A stretch of 64,000 nucleotides of DNA from NCBI GenBank assembly GCA_003331105.1, contig QEND01000001.1, forward strand, positions 496,001 through 560,000, given 5' to 3'. Under the pieces are notes generated by a model. The model worked only from the letters and a program-made list of their open reading frames with translations, had not been told where the DNA came from and did not search any database. The DNA is from Candidatus Tokpelaia sp. JSC161. GTDB lineage: Bacteria > Pseudomonadota > Alphaproteobacteria > Rhizobiales > Rhizobiaceae. This document shows, piece after piece, positions 48,406 to 57,936 of this stretch. A program made the translations under genes and the position numbers. Position 1 is the first letter of the stretch; each line of letters begins with the position of its first letter.

Positions 48406-49380
48406 CTATAAATTCCTATTTTGATCAAGATCGAGTAAATTAAAAGATTGAACCATATGTTTTGGCAAGGGCGCACTCATATCAAGAATCCCACCAGATG
48501 GATTAGGAATCTGAATGCGATGTGCATGAAGATGCAATCGATCTTGCATTCCAGCTAAGAATAACCTCTTTTCATTCATAAGAAAATATTTTCTATCACC
48601 AAGAATAGGATGACCTATATGACATGCATGAACACGAAGTTGGTGTGTCCGTCCAGTATAAGCCTCCATTTCTAGCCAAGAAACTCTTTGCCCTACAGTC
48701 TCAATGGTACGATAAGAAGATACCGCATGAATAGAGCCTGATAGACCATATTCACAAACATGAATCCGATGTCCCTCAATCCCTTTCTCCTTAATCAACC
48801 CAGTAGAAATTCTATCCCCCTTTTTCATGGGGACACCTGAGACCAAAGCCCAGTACTTCTTACTCACATCACGAGCACGAAAAGAATCTGTTAACTTCTG
48901 TGCCGCATACCGTGTACGCGCAATAACAAGAACCCCGGAGGTCTCCCGATCAAGCCGGTGAACAAGACGTGGCTTATCCCCTTTTTTATTAGGCCAGACA
49001 GCAAGCATCCTATCCAGATTATATAAAAGCCCAGAACCACCTTGAACAGACAAACCAGAAGGTTTATTAAAGACAAAAACTCCATCATCTTTATAAAGTA
49101 ACATACGCAAAAGAATCTGAGAAACGCGATTCCCCATAAGGGATGCCGTTATCTTTTGCCTCACATTCAAGGGGGGCACACGGATAAGCTGACCAGAACA
49201 TATCCTTGTAGATGATTTCACACGTCCACCATTAAGTCTTATCTGACCTGAGTGAAATAGCTTTTGTAAGAAACTAAAACTAAGAGAGGGATAATGACAC
49301 TTGAACCATCGGTCAATGCGCATTCCAGATTCATCCAGGTCAACTTTTCTTATTTCAACAATTCTACTCAAGGGTCCCAT
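48406..49380 (-). CDS. RluA-family pseudouridine synthase (RluC-like)
   Basis: Modifies uridines, probably in 23S rRNA. An N-terminal S4 domain (ESGMRIDRWFKCHYPSLSFS ... QIRLNGGRVKSSTRICSGQLI) precedes the catalytic domain with LVHRLDRETSGVLVIAR (catalytic aspartate in HRLDRETSG), WLEMEAYTGRTHQLRVHACH and HPILGDRKYF. The ATG at 49380 (324 residues) has AGGA seven bases upstream and is preferred over the GTG at 49404. Size and S4 domain suggest RluC (positions 955/2504/2580 in E. coli) or RluD; the choice is not firm. Confidence 0.92.
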   Translation of the reverse strand: MGPLSRIVEIRKVDLDESGMRIDRWFKCHYPSLSFSFLQKLFHSGQIRLNGGRVKSSTRICSGQLIRVPPLNVRQKITASLMGNRVSQILLRMLLYKDDGVFVFNKPSGLSVQGGSGLLYNLDRMLAVWPNKKGDKPRLVHRLDRETSGVLVIARTRYAAQKLTDSFRARDVSKKYWALVSGVPMKKGDRISTGLIKEKGIEGHRIHVCEYGLSGSIHAVSSYRTIETVGQRVSWLEMEAYTGRTHQLRVHACHIGHPILGDRKYFLMNEKRLFLAGMQDRLHLHAHRIQIPNPSGGILDMSAPLPKHMVQSFNLLDLDQNRNL

Positions 49381-49554
49381 CAACTTTCCTAGGTAACTGA
49401 CCACTTCCTATATCGCTCGCTATCACGGTTTATTACAAAACAATGCTAAATTTTTATTAATACTCCAGAAGAACTCCTCAGCCAAGTGTAGAAAGAGGAG
49501 ACATCCTATGCAATGAAGCAAACTAGATGAAGCATAAACTATATAGGAGATGAA

Positions 49555-51327
49555 GTGTCATTGTTCAAAACCTGCAAAAGGGCACTCTTTTATCTCTGTA
49601 GAGAAAAGCAGGCCTTCCTCTTGATTTGTATTACAAATATCATTTTAGCAATTATTAGCATTGCTGAACCCATTTTATTTGGCCGCATCATTGATGATAT
49701 TTCCAGAAAATGTCTTCTATTCAAAACATTAGGAATATGGATCAGCTTTAGTAGCTTTAATATCATTGCCTATGTTCTCGTAGCACGAGGGGCAGACAGA
49801 TTAACCCATCGGCAACGCCTTCGCGTCATGACAAGATCTTTCGATAAAATCATAAATATGCCATTATCCTGGCATCAACAACACGGAACATCGACTGCTG
49901 TACATACCCTCATTCGGGCGACAGATTCTCTCTCGACAATCTGGCTCGAGTTTATGCGACAACACATATCAACATTTGTGACGATGAGCGTTTTAGTCCC
50001 AACAGCAATGACCATGGATTGGCGCCTTTCTACAGTACTCCTAATCCTAGGTATTACCTATAGTCTGATTGCTCGAATCGTCATGCGAAAAACGAAAGAT
50101 GGTCAAACATCTATCGAACATCACCACCATACACTTTTTGAACATATTTCAGATTCTGTAAGCAATGTCACCGTTGTCCAAGGGTATAATTGCATTAAAG
50201 AAGAAGTCCGCTCCTTATACGATCAAGCTTCTCATCTTTTAGAAGCTCAGTATCCCATTTTAAACTGGTGGGCTTTAGCGAACGGCCTTAACAGAATAGC
50301 TTCAACTCTTTCTATGCTCATAGTACTTATTCTAGGTACCATTCTTGTCATGAATGGAGAATTACGGGTGGGGGATGTCGTCGCTTTCATCGGGTTTGCT
50401 CAACTCATGATCAGCCGCATTGAGCAAATATCTTCTTTTATGAACCTCATCCTTTCTGCACATGCCAGACTTGAAGCATTTTTTAAAATAGAAGATTCCA
50501 CTGAACATATCCTAGAACCAGACAATCTACCGGATCTTTCTCAGATCAAAGGTGCTATTCAATTTGATCATGTCACTTATGAGTTCGGTAATTCTGGCAA
50601 AGGTATCTCCGATATTTCCTTTACAGTCCAAGCAGGAAAAACCGTTGCTATCGTTGGCCCAACCGGAGCAGGTAAGACTACAATCATTAATCTTCTCCAA
50701 CGAGTTTACGATCCCTCGAGAGGTCAGATTAAGATTGACGGCATTGATATATGCACAATTTCACGTAAATCTCTTCGAAAAGCCTTAGCTACAGTCTTTC
50801 AAGATCCAGGTCTTTTCAATCGCTCTATCAATGAAAATATTCGCATTGGTCAGAAAAACGCTACTAAACTAGATATACAAAATGCAGCAAAAATTGCTGC
50901 TGCTCACGATTTCATCATAGATAAATTTCAAGGATATTCCACAGTCATTGGGGAACGAGGGTCTCAACTTTCTGGAGGAGAAAAACAAAGAATTGCTATT
51001 GCCCGTGCTATTCTAAAAAATTCTCCCATCCTTATTCTTGATGAAGCAACAAGCGCTCTTGACCTAGAAACCGAAAGGCAAGTTAAAGACTCTCTTGAGA
51101 GAGTAAGCCGGAATAGAACAACAATCATCATTGCACATCGTCTTTCAACTGTCCGCAATGCCGATCTTGTACTCTTTATTGAGCATGGCAAACTTGTAGA
51201 AAAGGGAAGCTTTCATGAGTTAGCTAGTCAAGAAGGACGTTTTCGCGCTCTTTTACATGCTGGAGGACTACTTATTGATGAAGCTAGAGGTCACGTGATT
51301 CCCTTCTTAGAACAAGATGTAGCATAA
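49555..51327 (+). CDS. ndvA: Beta-(1,2)-glucan export ABC transporter NdvA/ChvA-like
   Basis: Half-transporter of 590 residues. GTG start at 49555 is set by GGAGATGAA directly upstream. Six membrane helices (about 20-300) with features of the glucan-exporter branch (AEPILFGRIIDDI; LPLSWHQQHGTSTAVHTLIRA; IWLEFMRQHISTFVTM), then the ATPase: Walker A GPTGAGKTT, signature LSGGEKQR, Walker B ILILDEATSALD, switch histidine in IAHRLSTV. In Agrobacterium and Sinorhizobium this exporter sends cyclic beta-1,2-glucan to the periplasm and is needed for plant or host interaction. The glucan synthase NdvB is not in the window, so the substrate remains inferred. Confidence 0.85.
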   Translation: MSLFKTCKRALFYLCREKQAFLLICITNIILAIISIAEPILFGRIIDDISRKCLLFKTLGIWISFSSFNIIAYVLVARGADRLTHRQRLRVMTRSFDKIINMPLSWHQQHGTSTAVHTLIRATDSLSTIWLEFMRQHISTFVTMSVLVPTAMTMDWRLSTVLLILGITYSLIARIVMRKTKDGQTSIEHHHHTLFEHISDSVSNVTVVQGYNCIKEEVRSLYDQASHLLEAQYPILNWWALANGLNRIASTLSMLIVLILGTILVMNGELRVGDVVAFIGFAQLMISRIEQISSFMNLILSAHARLEAFFKIEDSTEHILEPDNLPDLSQIKGAIQFDHVTYEFGNSGKGISDISFTVQAGKTVAIVGPTGAGKTTIINLLQRVYDPSRGQIKIDGIDICTISRKSLRKALATVFQDPGLFNRSINENIRIGQKNATKLDIQNAAKIAAAHDFIIDKFQGYSTVIGERGSQLSGGEKQRIAIARAILKNSPILILDEATSALDLETERQVKDSLERVSRNRTTIIIAHRLSTVRNADLVLFIEHGKLVEKGSFHELASQEGRFRALLHAGGLLIDEARGHVIPFLEQDVA

Positions 51328-51377
51328 AGCCTTTTGAAAAAAGCTCAAGAGATTCTTTTCCTCCATTGAGCGTAGAT

Positions 51378-52664
51378 CTAAAGTCGGATAGCAATAGAAC
51401 GCGCATGCGCCTCTAATCCCTCTTCCTGTGCCAAGCGCATGGCAAAAGGTCCTAAATTTTTCAACTGTTCTGCATGAAGCTTCAAAAGTGATGTTCTTTT
51501 CATATAATCTAAAACAGATAATGGAGAAGAAAAAGAAGCAGACCCCGAAGTTGGAAGGACATGGTTAGAACCTCCAATATAATCACCCATAGCTTCTGGT
51601 GTATATGAACCTAAGAAAATCGCTCCGGCATTACGAATTTTTGGTAAAAAGAATTCCGGATTTTTTACAGCTAATTCTAAATGCTCCGGAGCAATACGGT
51701 TAGAAAGGCAGACTGCATCTCTCAAATCATCAACGAGGATAATTGCTCCAAAATCATGCCAACTTGCTAATGCTGTCTGCACTCTAGGTAATATCATAAG
51801 TTGTCTGTCCACTTCTTTCCTGACCTCATTCGCAAAATGCCTACTATTTGTTATCAGAATCGCTTGAGCAGAACTATCATGTTCAGCCTGAGATAAAAGA
51901 TCAGAAGCAATCCAATCCGGATCATTCGCCTCATCAGCAATTACCAAAATTTCAGAAGGACCAGCAATCATATCAATGCCAACCTTTCCAAATACCTGTC
52001 TTTTAGCAGAAGCGACATAAGCATTTCCAGGCCCAACGATTTTTACGACAGATTTTATTGTCTCCGTACCATAAGCTAAAGCCGCAATAGCCTGTGCCCC
52101 ACCTATACGATATATCTCATGAATTCCTACAAGATCAGCTGCAGCAAGGACAAGAGGGTTGATTATTCCCTTCTTACAAGGGACAACCATAACAATGCGT
52201 TCTACACCAGCAACTTTAGCAGGGACCCCGTTCATCAACACAGAACTCGGATAACTTGCAGTCCCTCCGGGAATATAAAGACCCACCGAATCAACTGCTG
52301 TCCACCTCCAACCCAGTTCAACACCAAGACTATCTGTAAAACTGACATCTTCTGGTATTTGTTTTCTATGATAGACCTCAATCCGTTCACAAGAAAGAGA
52401 CAGTGCATCCATGGTTTCCGATGAAACACTTTTTACAGCCGATGAAATTTCATCACAGGAAATTTTCAGTCCAGAAACAGAAAGATCAACCTCATCCAAT
52501 ACCCAGGAATAATCAAAAAGAGCCTTATCTCCCTCTTTCCGCACGCTACGAATAATACTTGAAACTTGCTTATTCACACTTCTGGATATTTCCCGCTTAC
52601 GGCTCAGAAAAGAAATAAACTGCTTTTCAAAAGCTTGATCTCTTTGACAAAGAAGCAGAACCAT
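51378..52664 (-). CDS. hisD: Histidinol dehydrogenase
   Basis: Last two oxidations of histidine synthesis, histidinol to histidine. From the ATG at 52664 (GGAAAG upstream) the protein has 428 residues. Key regions: GLYIPGGTASYPSSVLMNGVPA (in parts), IVGPGNAYVASAKRQVFGKVGID, SEILVIADE, LLSQAEHDSSAQA with zinc-ligand Gln/His, NRIAPEHLELA with the catalytic Glu-His, and GGSNHVLPTSG with the substrate-binding His. A longer frame reaching 52700 lacks support. No other his gene is nearby; it lies next to murA as in other Rhizobiales. Confidence 0.97.
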   Translation of the reverse strand: MVLLLCQRDQAFEKQFISFLSRKREISRSVNKQVSSIIRSVRKEGDKALFDYSWVLDEVDLSVSGLKISCDEISSAVKSVSSETMDALSLSCERIEVYHRKQIPEDVSFTDSLGVELGWRWTAVDSVGLYIPGGTASYPSSVLMNGVPAKVAGVERIVMVVPCKKGIINPLVLAAADLVGIHEIYRIGGAQAIAALAYGTETIKSVVKIVGPGNAYVASAKRQVFGKVGIDMIAGPSEILVIADEANDPDWIASDLLSQAEHDSSAQAILITNSRHFANEVRKEVDRQLMILPRVQTALASWHDFGAIILVDDLRDAVCLSNRIAPEHLELAVKNPEFFLPKIRNAGAIFLGSYTPEAMGDYIGGSNHVLPTSGSASFSSPLSVLDYMKRTSLLKLHAEQLKNLGPFAMRLAQEEGLEAHARSIAIRL

Positions 52665-52777
52665 CGTATCTTTCCATTCTTTAAAAATTGATTTTATCAA
52701 ATCTATTTAAAAAAACATTCCATTACAATCACCTTCCACAGGAACAACATTTCAATTACCTTTCAGTTCCCTTACGC

Positions 52778-54067
52778 TTACGCACGAATACGCTGAATCT
52801 GAGCACCACAATGAGAAAGTTTCTCCTCAAGACATTCAAAACCACGGTCAAGATGATATATCCGATTCACGACAGTCTCACCTTCCGCTGCAAGTCCAGC
52901 AATGACTAAAGAGACAGAGGCCCGCAGATCTGTTGCCATCACCTCTGCTCCTTTAAGAAACTTAACCCCTTCTACCGTTGCTGTATGCCCAGAAAGAGAT
53001 ATACTCGCTCCAAACCGCGCTAACTCCTGCACATGCATAAAACGATTTTCAAAAATGATCTCAGTAATATGTGATCTGCCTTTTGCACATGTCATTAAGC
53101 TCATAAACTGAGCCTGTAAATCTGTCGGAAATCCAGGAAAAGGCTGAGTTATAATATCAACAGGAGCAAGGCTAGATGTATCACGAAAAATACGAAGACC
53201 TTGATCATTCTCTATAATGTGAACACCTGCTTTCCGTAAAGTTTGTAAAACAGTAGAGAGCAATGAAGAATCCGCACCTTCTAAAAAAATATCCCCTCCA
53301 ACCATTCCTACAGCTATAGCATAAGTTCCAATCTCAATCCTATCCGGAATCACTTTTATCCGCGCTCCAGAAAGACGGCTAACACCCGTGATATAAATTT
53401 CAGAAGTTCCAGCACCTATAATTCGTGCCCCCATAAGATTAAGACAATTAGCAAGATTAATGACCTCAGGCTCACAGGCCGCATTACGTAAAACAGTATC
53501 CCCGCGGGCTAAAGTCGCCACCATCAACATCACATGAGTCCCGCCGACTGTCACTTTAGGAAAGGTATAATCTATCCCACATAAAATAGTTTTTGTCCTA
53601 GCACGAACATACCCATTTTCAATGGTAATATCCGCGCCAAATTTCCGCAATCCATCAAGAATCCAATCAACCGGACGTGTACCAATAGCACAGCCACCTG
53701 GTAATGATACCTCAGCTTCTCCCATTCGAGCAAGCAAGGGACCAATAACCCAAAAACTAGCCCGCATTCTAGAAACAAGATCATAAGGGGCAATCGTATT
53801 GGCAATATGACGAGCATTAAAATGTATAATACGGGAATAAGCCCCACTTTGATGCTCACGACGACCATTCACAGAATAGTCCACACCATGATTACTTAAT
53901 ATACGAGTTAAAAGTTCTATATCAGCAAGATATGGCACATCTTCAAGAGATAAGATATCATCCGTTAATAAAGAAGCAATCATCAAAGGTAATGCAGCAT
54001 TCTTTGCTCCAGAAATAGGAATAGTCCCACTAAGCTTGTTTCCACCTATAATCTTTATACAATCCAT
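52778..54067 (-). CDS. murA: UDP-N-acetylglucosamine 1-carboxyvinyltransferase
   Basis: First committed step of peptidoglycan synthesis, adding enolpyruvate to UDP-GlcNAc. Lys22 in ISGAKNAALPLM and catalytic Cys126 in LPGGCAIGTRPVDW (cysteine, not aspartate, so the fosfomycin-sensitive type). The inside-out alpha/beta barrel is complete at 429 residues from the ATG at 54067, preceded by GAGAGG. FPGFPTDLQAQFMSL and ENRFMHVQELARFGA are further signatures. A small basic gene lies 54 bases upstream on the same strand. Confidence 0.97.
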   Translation of the reverse strand: MDCIKIIGGNKLSGTIPISGAKNAALPLMIASLLTDDILSLEDVPYLADIELLTRILSNHGVDYSVNGRREHQSGAYSRIIHFNARHIANTIAPYDLVSRMRASFWVIGPLLARMGEAEVSLPGGCAIGTRPVDWILDGLRKFGADITIENGYVRARTKTILCGIDYTFPKVTVGGTHVMLMVATLARGDTVLRNAACEPEVINLANCLNLMGARIIGAGTSEIYITGVSRLSGARIKVIPDRIEIGTYAIAVGMVGGDIFLEGADSSLLSTVLQTLRKAGVHIIENDQGLRIFRDTSSLAPVDIITQPFPGFPTDLQAQFMSLMTCAKGRSHITEIIFENRFMHVQELARFGASISLSGHTATVEGVKFLKGAEVMATDLRASVSLVIAGLAAEGETVVNRIYHLDRGFECLEEKLSHCGAQIQRIRA

Positions 54068-54121
54068 TGACCTCTCACAGTTTATGCCCACTCGAATAAA
54101 ACAAATAAATGCTCCCCCTTA

Positions 54122-54268
54122 TCATCTTTCCTCCATATCATTTGTACCTTCAATTTCTAATTCACGACGCTTCCGCGCTTGAACCTTACGCTGAAAAAGA
54201 TTATAACGCAGTTTCTTTGATAAAAGCTCTTTCCTTCGTTCATTCTTTTTTCTCTTACCTTCATCCAA
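54122..54268 (-). CDS. Small basic protein upstream of murA, below the usual ORF length cut-off
   Basis: A 48-codon frame on the minus strand, from a TTG at 54268 (or a TTG at 54286) to TGA at 54122-54124. GAGGG lies about 11 bases upstream of the first TTG. The product is very basic and helical (for example EGKRKKNERRKELLSKKLRY, then NLFQRKVQARKRRELEIEG) and ends with an acidic tail. It resembles the short LRxNLxRRKxQAR proteins that I recall beside murA in Rhizobiales, whose function is unknown. Predicted to bind nucleic acid or ribosomes from charge alone, which is only inference. The opposite-strand frame at the same place looks like its shadow. Confidence 0.6.
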   Translation of the reverse strand: MDEGKRKKNERRKELLSKKLRYNLFQRKVQARKRRELEIEGTNDMEER

Positions 54269-54355
54269 CTTATTTTCAACCCTCAAAAATTTTCGATTTG
54301 AAATGCTTCAAGTTGCTTGAATAATGTTTCCTTGTGATATAGTACGCTTTCAAGC

Positions 54356-54430
54356 GCTGTGGTAGCTCAGTGGCAGAGCACTCCCTTGGTAAGGGAGAGG
54401 TCGAGAGTTCAATCCTCTCTCGCAGCACCA
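54356..54430 (+). tRNA. tRNA-Thr (GGT)
   Basis: 75-base cloverleaf including CCA. The anticodon stem CTCCC/GGGAG encloses TTGGTAA with anticodon GGT; the D arm is short (GCTCAGTGGCAGAGC) and the T loop reads GTTCAATCC. The acceptor stem GCTGTGG/TCGCAGC contains wobble pairs. It reads plus and converges on the end of sdhB. Confidence 0.95.
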
Positions 54431-54449
54431 CCTAGCCTACGAAAAAACT

Positions 54450-55235
54450 TCAAAAACGCCGCAGAATCATCATTTTTTTTATTTCAGCAATGGCCTTAGC
54501 TGGATTCAGCCCTTTTGGACAGGTTTGGGTGCAATTCAGAATTGTATGACAACGATATAAAAGAAATGGATCTTCTAAATAAGCTAAGCGCTCTCCTGTT
54601 CTCTCATCACGTGAATCAGAGATCCAACGATAAGCTTGCAATAATACAGCTGGACCTAGATAACTGTCTCCATTCCACCAGTAACTTGGACAAGAAGTTT
54701 GACAGCAAGCACAGAGAACACATTCATACAGACCATCCAATTTTCTACGATCTGCATACGTCTGCAACAACTCTTTCTCTGGCAGGGGTGCAACCGTTTG
54801 CAACCAAGGTTGAATGCTCTGGTATTGCGCGTAAAAATGACTCAAATTCACAACAAGATCCTTGATGACCGGCATAGAGGGAAGCGGATAAATTTTCAAC
54901 ACTCCTCCCTGATCCATATCCATCCGAGTCCGAGTACAAGCGAGCATATTAGAACCATTAATATTCATAGCACAGGAACCACAAATACCTTCACGGCATG
55001 ATCGGCGAAACGCCAATGTTGGATCAATATAATTCTTAATATAAAATAAGCCGTCTAAAACCATTGGACCGCAGGACGAAGAATCAATAAAATAGATATC
55101 CATACGTGGATACGCCTTATCATCTTGAGACCAACGATAAATATGAAATTCCATGAGAGACTTCATATTCTGCGGTTTAGGCCATATTTTTCCTGGTTTA
55201 ATACGCGAATTTTTAGGAAGAAATATCTCAACCAT
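54450..55235 (-). CDS. sdhB: Succinate dehydrogenase iron-sulfur subunit
   Basis: Passes electrons from SdhA to quinone via three Fe-S clusters. [2Fe-2S] ligands in [20 protein letters not shown], [4Fe-4S] and [3Fe-4S] ligands in [17 protein letters not shown] and [18 protein letters not shown]. Length 261 residues. ATG at 55235 has AGGAGC about seven bases upstream. Last gene of sdhCDAB. Confidence 0.97.
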   Translation of the reverse strand: MVEIFLPKNSRIKPGKIWPKPQNMKSLMEFHIYRWSQDDKAYPRMDIYFIDSSSCGPMVLDGLFYIKNYIDPTLAFRRSCREGICGSCAMNINGSNMLACTRTRMDMDQGGVLKIYPLPSMPVIKDLVVNLSHFYAQYQSIQPWLQTVAPLPEKELLQTYADRRKLDGLYECVLCACCQTSCPSYWWNGDSYLGPAVLLQAYRWISDSRDERTGERLAYLEDPFLLYRCHTILNCTQTCPKGLNPAKAIAEIKKMMILRRF

Positions 55236-55243
55236 CTCAGCTC

Positions 55244-57070
55244 CTAATAAATACGCTTTTTGGGGACAATTCTCTTTGGATCAATCCCACCATCTTCTTT
55301 TTTTGTTAATGGATTGGAATGAACAGGTCTATAAGTCAAATTCACTTTTCCATCAAGTGATACATAAGCTAAAGTATGTTTACGCCAATTATCATCATCT
55401 CTCTCTGGATAATCTTCACGCGTATGAGCACCACGACTTTCATTCCGGGCTTTAGCTGAATACACGATTGCAATCGCGTTAAACATCAAATTTTCACATT
55501 CCAGCGCCTCGACTAAATCTGAATTCCAAATTAATGAACGATCAAAAACCTTCACATCCGACAACTCTTCCCATAAAGCAGAAATACGTCTACATCCTTT
55601 GTTTAAGGATTCTGCGGTTCTAAACACGGCAGCATCTTCTTGCATAAGATTTTGCATTTTATCTCGTAGTCTAGCAATTGGAATCGAACCACGAGCATAA
55701 CGTAAACTATCGAATCTTTCCAAAATCCTATCACATTCTGAGTAATTCAGATCAGGAATAATACTTTCCTTATTAAGGATTTGACCTGCACGAATAGCCG
55801 AAGCACGACCAAAAACAACAAGATCGATCAGTGAATTCGAACCAAGACGGTTAGCACCATGGACAGAAGCACACCCTGCCTCTCCTACAGCCATAAGACC
55901 TGGCTGAATATCATCTGGATTCTCCGATGGAGTTAAGACTTCACCCCAATAATTAGTAGGGATCCCTCCCATATTATAATGTACAGTTGGAATCACCGGA
56001 ATAGGATCCCTCGTGACGTCAACCCCAGAAAAGATACGTGCAGATTCAGAAATACCAGGTAAACGCTCATGCAAAATATCTGGATCAATATGGTTCAGTA
56101 CCAAATAAATATGATCCTTTTTAGGACCAACACCACGACCTTCTCTAATTTCAATGGTCATACAACGCGAGACTACATCACGAGAAGCTAAATCCTTAAA
56201 AGAAGGCGCATAGCGCTCCATAAAGCGTTCACCTTCCGAATTAATAAGATAGCCACCTTCACCACGAGCTCCTTCAGTAATCAGACAACCAGAACCATAG
56301 ATCCCTGTCGGATGAAACTGAATAAACTCCATATCCTGCAGTGGCAAACGAGCACGAGCTACCATACCTCCACCATCTCCAGTACAGGTATGCGCTGATG
56401 TCGATGAAAAATAGACACGCCCACAACCTCCCGTCGCAAGTATAACGATTTTTGCTGCAAACCGATGAATGCTCCCATCATCTAAATTCCAAGCAACCAC
56501 TCCTGTCACAACACCATCTGTCATAATAAGATCAAGAGCATAATATTCAATAAAAAATTGCGTATTATACTTTAGACTTTGACCATAAAGGGTATGTAAA
56601 ATCGCATGCCCTGTACGATCTGCAGCCGCACAAGTCCGCTGGACAGGTGGACCTTCCCCAAAATCAGTTGTATGACCTCCAAAAGGACGTTGATATATCT
56701 TTCCCTTTTCTGTCCGTGAAAATGGGACACCATAATGTTCAAGCTCATATACAGCAGAAGGCGCTTCTCGAACTAAATATTCTGTTGCATCCATATCGCA
56801 CAACCAGTCAGACCCCTTAACTGTATCATACATATGCCATTGCCAATTATCAGGACCCATATTAGCTAATGAAGCTGCAATGCCACCTTGCGCAGCAACA
56901 GTGTGAGAACGAGTTGGAAATACCTTTGTAAGACAGGCTGTTCTAAAACCCTGCTGAGCTATCCCAAGTGTAGCTCGCAACCCAGAACCACCAGCACCAA
57001 TAATAACAGCATCAAATTTATGATCAACAAAACAATATGGCTTAGTAGAAAACAGCCTATTCATAACCAT
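55244..57070 (-). CDS. sdhA: Succinate dehydrogenase flavoprotein subunit
   Basis: Oxidises succinate to fumarate on covalently bound FAD. The FAD site [17 protein letters not shown] and [15 protein letters not shown] (histidine for the covalent flavin) open the protein; [27 protein letters not shown] and [20 protein letters not shown] follow, with the C-terminal helical domain containing [16 protein letters not shown]. Length 608 residues from the ATG at 57070, which overlaps sdhD by 10 bases and has GAGGG six bases upstream; an ATG at 57064 forming ATGA is also possible. Confidence 0.98.
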   Translation of the reverse strand: MVMNRLFSTKPYCFVDHKFDAVIIGAGGSGLRATLGIAQQGFRTACLTKVFPTRSHTVAAQGGIAASLANMGPDNWQWHMYDTVKGSDWLCDMDATEYLVREAPSAVYELEHYGVPFSRTEKGKIYQRPFGGHTTDFGEGPPVQRTCAAADRTGHAILHTLYGQSLKYNTQFFIEYYALDLIMTDGVVTGVVAWNLDDGSIHRFAAKIVILATGGCGRVYFSSTSAHTCTGDGGGMVARARLPLQDMEFIQFHPTGIYGSGCLITEGARGEGGYLINSEGERFMERYAPSFKDLASRDVVSRCMTIEIREGRGVGPKKDHIYLVLNHIDPDILHERLPGISESARIFSGVDVTRDPIPVIPTVHYNMGGIPTNYWGEVLTPSENPDDIQPGLMAVGEAGCASVHGANRLGSNSLIDLVVFGRASAIRAGQILNKESIIPDLNYSECDRILERFDSLRYARGSIPIARLRDKMQNLMQEDAAVFRTAESLNKGCRRISALWEELSDVKVFDRSLIWNSDLVEALECENLMFNAIAIVYSAKARNESRGAHTREDYPERDDDNWRKHTLAYVSLDGKVNLTYRPVHSNPLTKKEDGGIDPKRIVPKKRIY

Positions 57071-57450
57071 GAATGTCCCTCTTTCAAGAAAATCTCAAGA
57101 AGCGCTATAATACATGCTGCTCCCAGAATAAATGAAAAAAAAACGTTCAAGGCAAGCATAAAAACACGAACACTCCGAATACGAATATAATCTTCAATTA
57201 TAGTCTGCATACCCAGCTTCATATGATAAATTCCTGAAAGAAGCATCATAAGCATAAAAATATTTACAAAAGGAATCGCTAAGACTCCACGGACAGAAGT
57301 GTAACTTCGACCAACAAGACTGATAACAAGTATAATAAAGAATAAAAAAAGCACACTATTCGCTAGGGCTGTCAAGCGTTGCATCCAAAAATGTCTAGTA
57401 CTCTCAGCCACCAAGCAGGATTTGCCAAAAAACCTATGGACCTCTTTCAT
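57061..57450 (-). CDS. sdhD: Succinate dehydrogenase membrane anchor subunit
   Basis: Hydrophobic anchor of complex II with three membrane helices ([15 protein letters not shown] region; [40 protein letters not shown]). The [17 protein letters not shown] segment carries the heme/quinone-side residues typical of alphaproteobacterial SdhD. AAGGAG lies six bases before the ATG at 57450; ATGs at 57453 and 57468 are alternatives, the last overlapping the sdhC stop. About 129 residues. Couples sdhC to sdhA. Confidence 0.93.
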   Translation of the reverse strand: MKEVHRFFGKSCLVAESTRHFWMQRLTALANSVLFLFFIILVISLVGRSYTSVRGVLAIPFVNIFMLMMLLSGIYHMKLGMQTIIEDYIRIRSVRVFMLALNVFFSFILGAACIIALLEIFLKEGHSWL

Positions 57451-57464
57451 CATGATCTCCTTCA

Positions 57465-57866
57465 TCATAGCAGTATATAGGCAATCATCCAGATCAGAAA
57501 TGTCGATACGACTGAAATAACGAGTGCTATCCTAGATAACTTCATAGAACAATTCTTCTCAAGCAAACTTGTTTTAACATCTGAACATAAATAACGCACT
57601 CCACCAACAAGATGATGAACTAAAGCAAAAGTATAAAAAAATAGAATAATCTGACCGAAAAAGGAACGGTAAATAGCATCAACCCTATAAAAGAGATCAT
57701 CACCATAGGCTATACTTATTAACCAAAGAGTCAGAAAGATAGTCCCAAAATAAAGCGCGACTCCAGAAATCCGATGAGCAATAGACATACACATCGTCGT
57801 CTGCCAACGATAAATACTAATATGAGGCGAAAGCGGACGATCAATAACTGGAAGTGAATCTCTCAT
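57465..57866 (-). CDS. sdhC: Succinate dehydrogenase cytochrome b556 subunit
   Basis: First gene of the sdhCDAB operon; membrane subunit that shares heme b and forms the ubiquinone site with SdhD. RPLSPHISIYRWQTTMCMSIAHRISG is the N-terminal signature (shown in part), and ALVHHLVGGVRYL carries the heme-ligand histidine. Three membrane helices. Length 133 residues, from the ATG at 57866. The stop overlaps the sdhD region. Confidence 0.95.
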   Translation of the reverse strand: MRDSLPVIDRPLSPHISIYRWQTTMCMSIAHRISGVALYFGTIFLTLWLISIAYGDDLFYRVDAIYRSFFGQIILFFYTFALVHHLVGGVRYLCSDVKTSLLEKNCSMKLSRIALVISVVSTFLIWMIAYILL

Positions 57867-57936
57867 ATCTCATAAATACCTATCAATGATATCCTATTAT
57901 CATCACATTTAAATTCAGAAATAAATAAAAAAATTT

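Noticed and set aside
51341-51371. GCTCAA ... TTGAGC pairing between convergent ndvA and hisD as a two-way terminator
   Set aside because: The stem is only six bases with a 17-base loop and no clear T-run on either side, so I could not support it as a terminator.
54109-54324. 71-residue plus-strand frame upstream of tRNA-Thr
   Set aside because: It is the antisense of the small basic gene upstream of murA; the minus-strand frame is more protein-like and better placed.
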